This document shows positions 1 to 10,000 of a stretch of DNA of 64,000 bases, piece by piece (within the stretch, counting starts at the first letter, position 1; each line of letters opens with the position of its first letter). The DNA is from Steroidobacter gossypii. GTDB lineage: Bacteria > Pseudomonadota > Gammaproteobacteria > Steroidobacterales > Steroidobacteraceae. Where the stretch lies: NCBI RefSeq assembly GCF_016801985.1, contig NZ_JAEVLS010000001.1:496001-560000 (forward strand), written 5' to 3'. The position numbers and the translations under genes are program-made. A model generated the notes under the pieces. The model searched no databases, had not been told where the DNA came from, and saw nothing but the letters and a program-made list of their open reading frames with translations.

Positions 1-296
1 CAAATATCCTTGATGTGCTCGTGCACGCCGAAAATTTCCTGAACCACCAGCACCACTGGGAACGGCCCGCCCTTGGCAGGCATGGCGCGATAGCCTAGCA
101 GCGTTTCCTCGCCCACCTTGATCTTCACATCGCTCGTGTCGATGCCCCTGGTGTCGGTGATGACGGTGGCGGCGCCGATCGGCTGCACCGCCAGTGCAAA
201 TCCCGCCGCGGCGAGCCCGCTGACCATCATGTGCCGGCGATTCAGCTCCATGCGCGAGAACACGTTGGCGATATCGGTCTGCAGATCCCGGTTCAT
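1..296 (-). CDS. Dienelactone hydrolase family protein, 5' part only
   Basis: The reverse strand from the ATG at 294-296 reads open to the window edge (98 codons seen). After a short leader comes RRHMMVSG followed by a hydrophobic Ala-rich stretch, which resembles a Tat-type or membrane leader. The visible end, [18 protein letters not shown], is the first strand and turn of the dienelactone hydrolase alpha/beta-hydrolase fold, whose catalytic Glu is the E of VQEIFG. The family's Cys and His lie outside the window. Known members hydrolyse dienelactones or related esters; the substrate cannot be inferred here. It is divergent from the cellulase cluster. Confidence 0.75.
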   Translation of the reverse strand, partial: MNRDLQTDIANVFSRMELNRRHMMVSGLAAAGFALAVQPIGAATVITDTRGIDTSDVKIKVGEETLLGYRAMPAKGGPFPVVLVVQEIFGVHEHIKDI

Positions 297-951
297 GGCG
301 CCCCCTAAATTACAATGAAGCTGCGGCCTTGCCGCGTTCATGAAGCGACCGAGTGTAGCGACGCGCTCGCCGCCTGCAAAGAATGAACCCGTTAAGGCAG
401 GTGAATGCGACCTCCGTGTCGGTCGCGCGAACCATGGACGACAGTAAAAAATTCGTGACCGTCGAGCGCGCCGCATCGCGCGCCATCGACGCTGCGCGAT
501 TGACTGCGCAATGACTCGCCTTGCAATGGCAATAGCTCTGATTTGCTTGAAAACAAGCCATTCACGTCTGTCTGTTCATGTCTCGTGTTGGCTCGGTCGG
601 TGCAAGTTTGCATGTTGACAGCGTTAGTCATTTGGCCCATGGTGCCCTCGTTCGGAAACCAAGGATCGTTACGCATCGAGGCGCAGCCGCGAGCGACGAA
701 TACGGCGCGAACTTCGATGCCTGCTCAGGGGGTCGTGACATGGACGGACGACTTGGGTCCCAGAGACCCGCAACGGCGCTGAAACCTCGCACCCACGCCG
801 GATCGCGTGAGGGACCGCGAGGACGCTAGCGCTTCCATTTTCTTTCAGCATTCCTCGACTGCCCACCTGTGCGTGGGCGCCGACCACGTGCGCTCGTCTG
901 TTACGGACTGGCGCGTGCGGACGTCTTTTGCCGCCGATCAGGGAGGACCTC
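297..951. other. Intergenic stretch of 655 bases
   Basis: Only short ORFs overlapping in several frames are present, none with a convincing ribosome site or family motif. It separates the divergent dienelactone hydrolase and GH6 genes, so it should hold the promoters of both. I see no clear tRNA, repeat or operator in it. Confidence 0.5.
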
Positions 952-2982
952 ATGTTTTGCTCATCAGTGTCGAATCGCGAGCTCATTGCGCCAGCGCGCG
1001 TGTTTCGCTGGCTGTTTGTGATATTGCTGGTCTGTTGTTCCGGAGCCATACCGAAAGCCTTCGCTCAAGCCGCCGGCTGCCAGGTCACGTACACCAAGAG
1101 TTGGGAAGGCGGCAACGGCTTCGGCGCCAACATCGCCATCCTGAACACCGGCCCCGCCATCGCCAATGGCTGGACCTTGCAATTCTCATTCACCAACGGC
1201 GAGCGCATCCAGAACGGCTGGCCGGTGAACTTCTCTCAACCCGCAGGCAGCGCGCAGGTGACGGTGTCCAGCAACGCATCCTGGAATCAAAGCATCGGCA
1301 GCGGTGCGACCTTCACCGCGGGTTTCAACGGAATCTCGACTGGCACGACCGGAACACCGACCGGCTTCACGCTGAACGGCACGGCTTGCAACGGTGATGG
1401 CGGTCCTGGCCCTGGCCCGACGCCTTCGATCAGCGCGACCCCAAGCTCGCTGACTGTGGCAGGCGGAGCGAGCGTCACGTCGAATCTGCGACTCAGCGCC
1501 GCGCCTACCAGCAGCGGCGTGACCGTCGCCCTCACCCGATCGGGAAGCACAGCGATCACGGCGTCGCCGACCTCGATCACATTCAACAGCAGCAATTGGC
1601 AGAGCGGTGTGAATGTGACTTTCAGCGCCGCGGCTGGCACAACCAGCGCCACCTCGACCTTCACCGCCGCCGCCAGCGGATATAACTCGGCAACGATCTC
1701 AGTCGCGCGCAGCACCGGCCCGGTGACGGGTCGCGTCGACAATCCCTATGTCGGCGCTGGCGTTTATAACAATCCACAATGGCGCGCGAATGCAGCCGCG
1801 CATGGTGGCAGCGCCATCGCCATGCAGCCGACCGGCGTGTGGATGGATCGCATCAGCGCCATCACCGGCAATAACAGCCCCACCACGGGCACCATGGGAT
1901 TGGCCGATCACCTGGACGAAGCGGTGGCGCAGGATCAAGCCAACGGCTCCACGCCCATGGTCATTCAGATCGTGATCTACAACCTGCCGGGCCGCGACTG
2001 CGCCGCCCTCGCCTCCAACGGCGAGCTCGGACCCAACGATCTGCCGCGCTACAAAGCGGAATATGTCGATGTGATCGCCGGCATCCTGCGGCGCCCGGCG
2101 TACGCCAACCTGCGCATCGTGCTGATCATCGAAATCGACTCGTTGCCCAACCTGGTGACCAACGTCACCAGCCGCCCGACCGGCACCGCGATGTGCGACA
2201 CGATGCTGCAGAATCGAGGCTACGTCGACGGCGTCGGCTACGCGCTCGCAACCTTCGGCGCCATCCCGAATGTTTATAACTATGTCGACGCCGGTCATCA
2301 CGGCTGGCTCGGCTGGGACACCAACTTCGGCCCGTCCGTGGACATCATGCGGACCGCCGCGACCGCCTCCGGCAGCACGCTGGCGAACGTGCACGGCTTC
2401 ATCACCAACACCGCCAATACCTCGGCGCTGCAGGAGCCGTATATCACTGTCGACAACACTACGCGTCCGTCGACCTGGATTGACTGGAATCAATTCAATG
2501 ACGAGCTGACGTACGCGCAGGCATTCCGTCAGCGTGCCGTCCAGGCCGGCTTCGACGCCAACATCGGCATGCTGATCGACACCTCGCGCAACGGCTGGGG
2601 CGGACCGAATCGCCCGACCGGCCCGAGCAACGCGTCCGATCTCAACACTCGCATCGACGCATCGCGCATCGACCGACGCATCCACAAAGGCAACTGGTGC
2701 AATCCCAGCGGCGCCGGATTGGGCGAGCGTCCGCGAGCGGCGCCGGCTCCCGGCATCGACGCGTATGTCTGGATCAAGCCGCCCGGGGAGTCGGATGGCG
2801 CGAGCCGCGAGATTCCGAACGACGAAGGCAAGGGCTTCGACCGCATGTGCGATCCGACATACGGCGGCAACCCTCGCAACAACAACAACATGACCGGCGC
2901 GAAGCCGAATGCGCCGCTGTCCGGTCACTGGTTCCCAGAGCAATTCCAGGAGCTGTTGCAGAACGCCTATCCACCTCTGTAA
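952..2982 (+). CDS. Secreted GH6 cellobiohydrolase with CBM2
   Basis: 676 residues from the ATG at 952, preceded by AGGGAGG. Order: signal peptide ending near AFAQA; CBM2 cellulose-binding module (about residues 44-150, with NGWTLQFSF and the late Cys); GP linker; Ser/Thr-rich beta-sandwich domain (about 160-255); GH6 catalytic domain to the end. GH6 hallmarks are YNLPGRDCAA (catalytic acid D349), IIEIDSLPNLV (D396) and WIKPPGESDG near the C-terminus. GH6 enzymes are inverting cellulases; the length and loop-rich C-terminal half fit bacterial cellobiohydrolases acting from the non-reducing end. It is first of three co-directional genes (LPMO after 102 bases). The N-terminal module closely matches that of the GH5 gene downstream. 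Confidence 0.93.
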   Translation: MFCSSVSNRELIAPARVFRWLFVILLVCCSGAIPKAFAQAAGCQVTYTKSWEGGNGFGANIAILNTGPAIANGWTLQFSFTNGERIQNGWPVNFSQPAGSAQVTVSSNASWNQSIGSGATFTAGFNGISTGTTGTPTGFTLNGTACNGDGGPGPGPTPSISATPSSLTVAGGASVTSNLRLSAAPTSSGVTVALTRSGSTAITASPTSITFNSSNWQSGVNVTFSAAAGTTSATSTFTAAASGYNSATISVARSTGPVTGRVDNPYVGAGVYNNPQWRANAAAHGGSAIAMQPTGVWMDRISAITGNNSPTTGTMGLADHLDEAVAQDQANGSTPMVIQIVIYNLPGRDCAALASNGELGPNDLPRYKAEYVDVIAGILRRPAYANLRIVLIIEIDSLPNLVTNVTSRPTGTAMCDTMLQNRGYVDGVGYALATFGAIPNVYNYVDAGHHGWLGWDTNFGPSVDIMRTAATASGSTLANVHGFITNTANTSALQEPYITVDNTTRPSTWIDWNQFNDELTYAQAFRQRAVQAGFDANIGMLIDTSRNGWGGPNRPTGPSNASDLNTRIDASRIDRRIHKGNWCNPSGAGLGERPRAAPAPGIDAYVWIKPPGESDGASREIPNDEGKGFDRMCDPTYGGNPRNNNNMTGAKPNAPLSGHWFPEQFQELLQNAYPPL

Positions 2983-3084
2983 CAGGACGAACCGCGGGAG
3001 CCGGCGCCGCCTCGCGCGCCGGCTCTCGCCTGGAGCAAACGTTTCGGGCGAGGCACGGGACTTCAGCAGTTCAACGGAGGATGT

Positions 3085-4797
3085 ATGAAGCTCGATTCGT
3101 TACGGACCATGCTGCTGGCCGCGCTGCTGCTCGTCATGAGCGGCGCTCACGGCCATGGCCTCATCCAGGACCCGCCGTCGCGCAACTGGTTCTGCGGCGC
3201 CATCACCAAACCCGATCAAGTGGCGAACGGGACTGCGCAATATCCCGTCTGCGGCGATGCCTTCAACGCGCCAGGCATCGATCCCAACGCTGGTTACAAC
3301 TTCATGAGCGTGCTCACGCACACCACCGGCCGCTCGGGCGTCGGCCCGCGACAGAACGTCTGCGGGTTCAACTCGGAAAGTTGGAATGGCGCCGCAACGC
3401 CGTGGGATCAGTCGATCAACTGGCCGACGGTGCCCATGTCCGCGGGACAGAAAACATTCACCTGGAACATCTCGTGGGGCCCGCACTTCTCGGACACCGA
3501 AGAGTTCCGCTACTGGATCACCAAGCCGGGCTTTCAGTACCAGGTGGGCCGCCCGCTGTCCTTCAGCGATTTCGAGGACCAGCCGTTCTGCACGCTCACT
3601 TATAACGACGCGAACCCGAATGCCAACCCCAATGTGATTCCCAACCCCGGCGCGGCGACGTTCCAGACTCGTTGCAATGTGCCGTCGCGGACCGGTCGCC
3701 ATGTGATCTACGCCGAATGGGGCCGCAACCAGTGGACCTATGAACGGTTCCACGGCTGCATCGATGCGATGTTCCAGGGCGGCAACGGACCCACGCTGGA
3801 TGCGCAGATCGCGCTCAGCCCCGATGTGGCCGAGTTCGAAGGCAGCGGCTCCATCACGCTCGACGGCCGCGGCTCCACCGGCTCGAACCTGAGCTATCAA
3901 TGGACGGTGGACTCGCAGAACCCATCGCTCTACACCCTGACCAACGCGAACCAGTCGGTCGCGACCCTCACATTGGGCGCTCCGCAAGCATCGTCGAATG
4001 TCACCGTCTCGCTGGTCGTATCGGGCGGCGGGTCTTCCGATAGCGCGACGCGCACGTTCGTGCATCGCCCGGCGAACACAGCGTCGCAATGGTTCGATCT
4101 GGGGCCGCTCACCGCAGAGTCGCGCGCGCTGACGGTTGGCGATCGCGTTTCTGTTCGCACTGTGACGACGAGCGGTCAGGATGCGTACTGGCCGACGACG
4201 CCGCTGACGATTACCGCAAGTAATGCAGCCGCTACCGCGTGGCCATTGGCGCTGGCGCAGGCCGTCAATGCGGGCAACGGCGCGGTGCGCATCGGCGCGC
4301 TCAACGCACAGAACCAAGTCGTGCCTCAGCAAAGCGCCACAGCGAATCGAGTGTTCGCGCAGAATTCCGCCGGCATCACAAGTGCGTTCCTGCAAGTCAC
4401 TCCGGGTGATACGGGTACAGGCAATGGCGGCTTGACGGTCACGCCAGCCGTCGCCTCTGCAAGCGCGTACTACAACGAGCTGCATCTGCGCTTCGCCAAT
4501 ACGGCGCCCGTTACTGCGTTGTCCGCCACGATCGTGGTGCAGAGGACCACCGGCGTGAGCTACAGCGGCCAGTACAACACGCTCGGCAGTCAAGTTCAGC
4601 AGAGCAATTCGAGCACGTCTTCGGCGATCACGTATCAATACACGCTCGCTCCGGGACAGACGCTCAGTGCTGGAACGAATCGCACGCTCGCCGCGCAATT
4701 CGGTGGCACGGGCACCGCCCATCCGACCACGGGTGACACCTACACGGTGACGTACACCAGCGGTGGCACCCAGTACACCCAAACCGGCACGTTCTGA
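3085..4797 (+). CDS. AA10 lytic polysaccharide monooxygenase with PKD-like and C-terminal beta domains
   Basis: 570 residues; ATG preceded by GGAGGA. The signal peptide ends so that His24 (HGLIQDPPSR) becomes the mature N-terminus; with His134 (WGPHFSDTEEFRYW) it forms the copper histidine brace of AA10 enzymes. The catalytic domain runs to about residue 230 (GRNQWTYERFHGCIDAMF). It is followed by a PKD-like domain (about 245-330), a middle region, and a C-terminal Thr/Ser/Gly-rich beta-sandwich (about 450-570) that I suspect binds carbohydrate but cannot assign. LPMOs oxidatively cleave crystalline polysaccharide; the position between GH6 and GH5 genes suggests cellulose rather than chitin. 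Confidence 0.92.
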   Translation: MKLDSLRTMLLAALLLVMSGAHGHGLIQDPPSRNWFCGAITKPDQVANGTAQYPVCGDAFNAPGIDPNAGYNFMSVLTHTTGRSGVGPRQNVCGFNSESWNGAATPWDQSINWPTVPMSAGQKTFTWNISWGPHFSDTEEFRYWITKPGFQYQVGRPLSFSDFEDQPFCTLTYNDANPNANPNVIPNPGAATFQTRCNVPSRTGRHVIYAEWGRNQWTYERFHGCIDAMFQGGNGPTLDAQIALSPDVAEFEGSGSITLDGRGSTGSNLSYQWTVDSQNPSLYTLTNANQSVATLTLGAPQASSNVTVSLVVSGGGSSDSATRTFVHRPANTASQWFDLGPLTAESRALTVGDRVSVRTVTTSGQDAYWPTTPLTITASNAAATAWPLALAQAVNAGNGAVRIGALNAQNQVVPQQSATANRVFAQNSAGITSAFLQVTPGDTGTGNGGLTVTPAVASASAYYNELHLRFANTAPVTALSATIVVQRTTGVSYSGQYNTLGSQVQQSNSSTSSAITYQYTLAPGQTLSAGTNRTLAAQFGGTGTAHPTTGDTYTVTYTSGGTQYTQTGTF

Positions 4798-4819
4798 AGC
4801 AGCAACACGGAGGTCGATC

Positions 4820-7027
4820 ATGCTTCGTTCATTTGTTCATCCAAGGTCAGCGGCCACAGCGCTGCCGGCGGCAGGGCCTCGGCCCCCGTCGTCCGCGCAG
4901 GCGGTGCGCTGGATTCTCACATTCATCACCCTGTTCGTCTGTTACCTAGTGATGGCCTCTGGCGCATTCGCGCAGAATGCCAGTTGCTCGGTGACTTACA
5001 CCAAGAGTTGGGAAGGCGGCACCGGCTTCGGCGCCAACATCGCCATCACCAACACCGGCGCGGCCATCACCAATGGCTGGACGTTGAGGTTTAACTTCGT
5101 AAACGGCGAGCGCATCCAGAACGGTTGGCCGGTGACTTTCACCCAACCGGCGGGCAGCTCGCAGGTCACGGTGGCGAGCAACGCGTCTTGGAATCAAAGT
5201 ATCGCCAGCGGCGCGACGTTTACCGCTGGCTTCAACGGCACCTCCACGGGCACGACTTCAACGCCGACCGGGTTCACGTTGAACGGCACCGCTTGCACGG
5301 GTGACGGACCTGGCCCCGGGCCGACGCCGTCGATCAGCGCGACTCCGAGCACGCTGTCGTTGGCCGGTGGTGCGACTGGCACGTCTTCGATCCGCTTGAG
5401 CGCCGCGCCCACCAGCTCGGTGACTGTGACACTCACGCGTTCGGGCAGCACCGCGATCGCGCACTCGCCCACCAGCGTCACGCTCAACAGCTCGAACTGG
5501 AGCACGGGCGTGAATGTGACTTTCACCGCAGCCGCGGGCACCACTGCCGCGACCTCGACGTTCACGGCCGCCGCTTCCGGCTATAACTCCGCGTCGATCT
5601 CTGTTTCGCGGACGACGTCCAATCCCGGCGGCGCGGTGTTCCGAGTCGATCCCAGCGGCAGAATCACCAAGAACGGCCAGGTCTTCCCGGTGCGCTGTGG
5701 CTCCTGGTTCGGCCTCGAAGGTCGGCACGAGCCTTCCGACGATCCGACCAATCCCAGCGGCGCGCCCATGGAGCTGTACATGGGCAACACCTTCTGGGCC
5801 AATGGCAACTCTGGCACGGGCCGCACCATTCAACAGACCATGACCGAGATCACCGGCATGGGCATCAACGTGGTGCGCCTGCCGGTCGTGCCGCAGACGC
5901 TGGATGCAAACAATCCTCAAGGTCGCGAGCCATACCTGAAGAATCATCCTTCGGTGCGCGTGCCCAACTCGCGGCAGGCGCTGGAGGAGTTCATCCGGCT
6001 GGCGGATCAGAACAACATCGAAGTGATGCTGGACGTACATTCGTGTTCGAACTACATCGGCTGGCGCGCCGGCCGCCTGGATGCGCGCCCACCTTGGGTC
6101 GATGCGACTCGCGACAACTACGACTTCACCCGCGAGAACTACTCGTGCGCGGCGAGTGGCAATCCGAGCACTGTGACGACCACGCATCCGTACAACCAGA
6201 CGATGTGGCTCGACAACCTGCGGACCCTGGCCGGTCTCGGCACGCAGCTGGGCGTCGATAACATCATCGGCATCGATATTTTCAACGAGCCGCACGACTA
6301 CACCTGGGCGCAATGGAAATCGCTCACCGAAGCCGCGTATCAGGCGATCAACGCCGTGAACCCCAACACGCTGCTGTTCGTTCAGGGCATCGGCACGGTG
6401 GCCGGCACGCAGGACGGCACGCCCGACACCACCACTGACGTGCCACACGGCGCGGCCTCTTCCAATCCAAACTGGGGCGAGAACCTGTTCGAAGCAGGCA
6501 CCAATCCCATCAACATTCCCAAGGAACGCCTGGTGTTCTCGCCGCACACTTACGGCCCGTCGGTGTTCGTGCAGCGGATGTTCATGGATCCGGCGCAGCC
6601 TCAGTGCGCTGGCCTGGAAGGCGACGCAGCCGGCGATGCCAACTGCAACATCGTCATCAACCCGACGCAGCTGCGCGCCGGATGGGAAGAGCACTTCGGC
6701 TATCTCAAGGACCAGGGCTATGCCATCGTGGTCGGCGAGTTCGGCGGCAACCTGGATTGGCCACAAGGCCAGGCCAGCATCCGCGACCGCGACCGCTGGA
6801 GCCACATCACCCCGGGCGTCGATGCCCAGTGGCAGGATGCCTTCATCGACTACATGGTCGATAGAAACATCGAAGGCTGCTACTGGTCCATCAACCCCGA
6901 ATCCGGCGACACCGCCGGCTGGTACGGCCACGCCTACGACCCGGTGTCGAACACCGCCGGTTGGGGTGAGTGGCGACCCTTCGATCAGCGCAAGACGAAT
7001 CTGCTGAATCGGTTGTGGGGCCGGTGA
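4820..7027 (+). CDS. Secreted GH5 endoglucanase with CBM2
   Basis: 735 residues from the ATG at 4820 (GGAGG nine bases upstream). A long charged leader precedes the hydrophobic signal core (ILTFITLFVCYLVMASG). CBM2 spans about residues 52-155, the same Ser/Thr-rich sandwich seen in the GH6 protein about 170-265, then a GH5 barrel opening at DPSGRITKNGQVFPVRC. The acid/base is E490 (DIFNEPHDYTW) and the nucleophile E640 (VVGEFGGNLDWP), with the conserved Trp after it near YWSINPESGDTAGW. GH5 enzymes are retaining endo-beta-1,4-glucanases. It ends the cellulase cluster 22 bases after the LPMO stop, so co-transcription is likely. Confidence 0.93.
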   Translation: MLRSFVHPRSAATALPAAGPRPPSSAQAVRWILTFITLFVCYLVMASGAFAQNASCSVTYTKSWEGGTGFGANIAITNTGAAITNGWTLRFNFVNGERIQNGWPVTFTQPAGSSQVTVASNASWNQSIASGATFTAGFNGTSTGTTSTPTGFTLNGTACTGDGPGPGPTPSISATPSTLSLAGGATGTSSIRLSAAPTSSVTVTLTRSGSTAIAHSPTSVTLNSSNWSTGVNVTFTAAAGTTAATSTFTAAASGYNSASISVSRTTSNPGGAVFRVDPSGRITKNGQVFPVRCGSWFGLEGRHEPSDDPTNPSGAPMELYMGNTFWANGNSGTGRTIQQTMTEITGMGINVVRLPVVPQTLDANNPQGREPYLKNHPSVRVPNSRQALEEFIRLADQNNIEVMLDVHSCSNYIGWRAGRLDARPPWVDATRDNYDFTRENYSCAASGNPSTVTTTHPYNQTMWLDNLRTLAGLGTQLGVDNIIGIDIFNEPHDYTWAQWKSLTEAAYQAINAVNPNTLLFVQGIGTVAGTQDGTPDTTTDVPHGAASSNPNWGENLFEAGTNPINIPKERLVFSPHTYGPSVFVQRMFMDPAQPQCAGLEGDAAGDANCNIVINPTQLRAGWEEHFGYLKDQGYAIVVGEFGGNLDWPQGQASIRDRDRWSHITPGVDAQWQDAFIDYMVDRNIEGCYWSINPESGDTAGWYGHAYDPVSNTAGWGEWRPFDQRKTNLLNRLWGR

Positions 7028-7042
7028 TAGGAGCTTGAAATT

Positions 7043-7071
7043 CCGGGGCTGGCTGCACCAGCCAGCCCCGG
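7043..7071. terminator. Hairpin between convergent genes
   Basis: A perfect 13-base inverted repeat (CCGGGGCTGGCTG with its complement) around a CAC loop lies 15 bases after the GH5 stop and 20 bases from the end of the opposite-strand oxidoreductase. There is no T-tract on either side, so termination efficiency is uncertain; it is best read as a bidirectional terminator. Confidence 0.7.
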
Positions 7072-7090
7072 TGTCGAGACTGGTCGACTG

Positions 7091-10000
7091 TTACACCAAC
7101 ACGCGCTCGATGCCGCCGGCGTTGGCTTTCTGCACGTACTCAGGCAGCCAGTTCGAGCCGAGCACGTGCCTGGCGATCTCAACCACGATGTAATCCGCAT
7201 CGACGTCGGCATCGTCGTTGTACCGCTTCAGCCCCTGCATGCACGACGGGCAAGACGTTAGAATCTTAACGTCACCTTTGAAGCCGTCCGCGCGCAGCTG
7301 CTCCGCCCCCTTGCGCATTTCGATCTCCTTGCGGAACCGAACCTGCGTGGCGACGTCGGGGCGAGTCACAGCGAAGGTGCCAGACTCACCGCAGCAGCGG
7401 TCGTTCTTCTCGACCTTGCCGTTCACCTGGTCGTTGATCAGCGTGTTGACCACCTTCAAGGGGTCATAGCTTTTCATCGGCGTGTGACACGGATCGTGAT
7501 ACATGTACCTCACACCGGTGACGCCTTCGAGCTTCACGCCCCGCTCCATCAGGAACTCGTGAATGTCGATGATGCGACAGCCCGGGAAGATCTCGTCGAA
7601 TTTGTAGCCCTGTAACTGATCGAAACAGGTGCCGCAGCTGACCACCACCGTCTTGATGTCGAGATAGTTCAACGTGTTCGCGACGCGATGGAACAGCACA
7701 CGGTTGTCCGTGATGATCTTTTCCGCCTTGTCGAACTGACCCGCTCCGCGCTGGGGGTAACCGCAGCAGAGATAACCGGGCGGCAGAACCGTCTGCACGC
7801 CAACCTGCCAGAGCATCGCCTGCGTCGCCAGCCCGACCTGGGAGAACAAACGCTCCGAGCCGCAGCCCGGGAAATAAAACACCGCTTCCGAATCGCTGGT
7901 GGTGCGCGCCGGATCGCGAATGATGGGCACGTAGTGCCGATCTTCGATATCCAGCAAAGCGCGCGCGGTCTTCTTCGGCAGCCCACCAGGCATCTTCTTG
8001 TTGACGAAGTGAACCACCTGCTCGCGCACCGGCGGCTTGCCGGTCGTCGCGGGCGGACGCGCCGTCTGCGCAGATGCGACCACGCTCAGCGCGCGATTGG
8101 CCATGCGTTGCGCCTTGAAGCCCCATTCAAGCATGGCCGTGCGCGCCACCTTGATGGTCTGCGGATTGGTCGCGTTCAAGAAGAACATCGACGCCGCCGT
8201 ACCTGGATTGAAACGCTTCTTACCCATCCGACGCAGCAGATCGCGCATCGCCATGGAGACATCGCCGAAGTCGATGTTCACCGGGCAAGGCTTCTCGCAC
8301 TTGTGACAGACCGTGCAATGGTCCGCCACATCCGAGAACTCATCCCAGTGACGCAGCGACACGCCGCGACGGGTCTGCTCTTCGTACAAGAACGCCTCGA
8401 TGAGCAGCGACGTAGCCAGGATCTTATTACGCGGCGAGTACAGCAGATTCGCGCGCGGCACATGCGTCGCACACACCGGCTTGCACTTGCCACAACGCAG
8501 ACAGTCCTTGATCGCATCCGAAATCGAATTGATATCGGACTGCTGCATGATCAGGGACTCGTGCCCCATGAGATTGAAGCTGGGCGTATAGGCATTGCGC
8601 AGATCGCCGCCGGGCATCAGCTTGCCTTTGTTGAAATGCCCGTCCGGATCGACGCGATCCTTGTAGCGACGAAACTCCTCGGTCTCGGCGTCCGTCAGGA
8701 ATTCCAACTTGGTGATGCCGATGCCGTGCTCGCCGGAGATCACGCCGTTCAACCCGCGAGCGATCTGCATGATGCGCTCCACGGCGTGATTCGCCGTCTG
8801 CAGCATCTCGTAATCGTCGGAGTTCACCGGGATGTTGGTGTGCACATTGCCGTCGCCAGCATGCATATGCAGCGCCACCCAAACGCGACCCCGCAGCACG
8901 CGCTTGTGGATTTGTTCCACCGCCTCGAGGATCGGCAGGCACGCGCCCCCGACGAACAGGCGGCGCAGGTGCGCGCGCACTTCGGTCTTCCACGAAGTAC
9001 GCAGCGAACGATCCTGCACCAGATCGAAGACACGAACATTCGGTTCGCGCTCGACGCGACGTTCGAAGTCGCCTCGCAGCGGCGCATAGCCCAGCGACGC
9101 CAACTGAGGCAGCGCTTCGCTGAGCGGCGTGTCCAGATGCTCGGCGAGGTACGTCCAGCGCGCGAGCGTATCGGCGATGACTTGTTGAGCCTGTATCTGC
9201 CGATCGCCGAGCAATTCGGCCCGCGACACGCCGGCCAAATCGGGATCGTCGACCTTGCCCAACGGCAACTCGGTCTCGAAGAAATCGCGCAACTCGCGCA
9301 GCATCTTGACCTTGTTGGCGAACGATAGCTCGATGTTGATGCGCTCGATGGCGTCGGTGTAGTCGCCCATGCGATCCAGCGGAATCACCACGTCTTCGTT
9401 GATCTTGAAGGCGTTGGTGTGTTTGGCGATCGCGGCCGTGCGCGAACGATCCAGCCAGAACTTTTTGCGTGCGTCCGGGTTGACGGCCACGAAGCCCTCA
9501 CCCGCACGACTATTGGAGATACGCACGACTTCGGACGTAGCACGCGCGACGGCGTCTTCGTCATCGCCCACGATGTCTCCGAGCAGGACCATCTTGGGCA
9601 AAGCGCCGCGCTTGGACTTGGTGGCATAACCGACCGCGCGCAGATAGCGCTCGTCGAGATGTTCCAGGCCCGCCAGCTGCACGCCGGTAGTGCGCGCCTC
9701 GTTGTCGAGGAATGTTTTGATTTCGACGATGGACGGAATCGCGTGCCGCGCGTGACCGAAGAACTCCAGACACACAGTGCGTGTGTGCTTGGGCATGCGA
9801 TGAAGAATCCAGCGCGCCGACGTGATGACGCCGTCGCAACCTTCCTTCTGCACGCCCGGCAGACCGCCGAGGAATTTGTCGGTAACGTCTTTGCCCAGAC
9901 CGGCCTTGCGGAACTTGCGACCTTCGATGTCGACGCGAGCAGTGCGCAGCACACGAGCGCGCGCCGGATTGTCGCGACCGTCCTTCCAGATCAGTTCGAA

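Noticed and set aside
1699-2943. Long minus-strand ORF of 414 codons
   Set aside because: Antisense to the GH6 domain; GC-rich shadow frame with Arg/Val/Asp-rich composition and no domain.
3100-4821. 573-codon minus-strand ORF
   Set aside because: Antisense to the LPMO gene; composition typical of a shadow frame.
7688-9328. 546-codon plus-strand ORF
   Set aside because: Antisense to the Fe-S part of the oxidoreductase, which has clear motifs; this frame has none.
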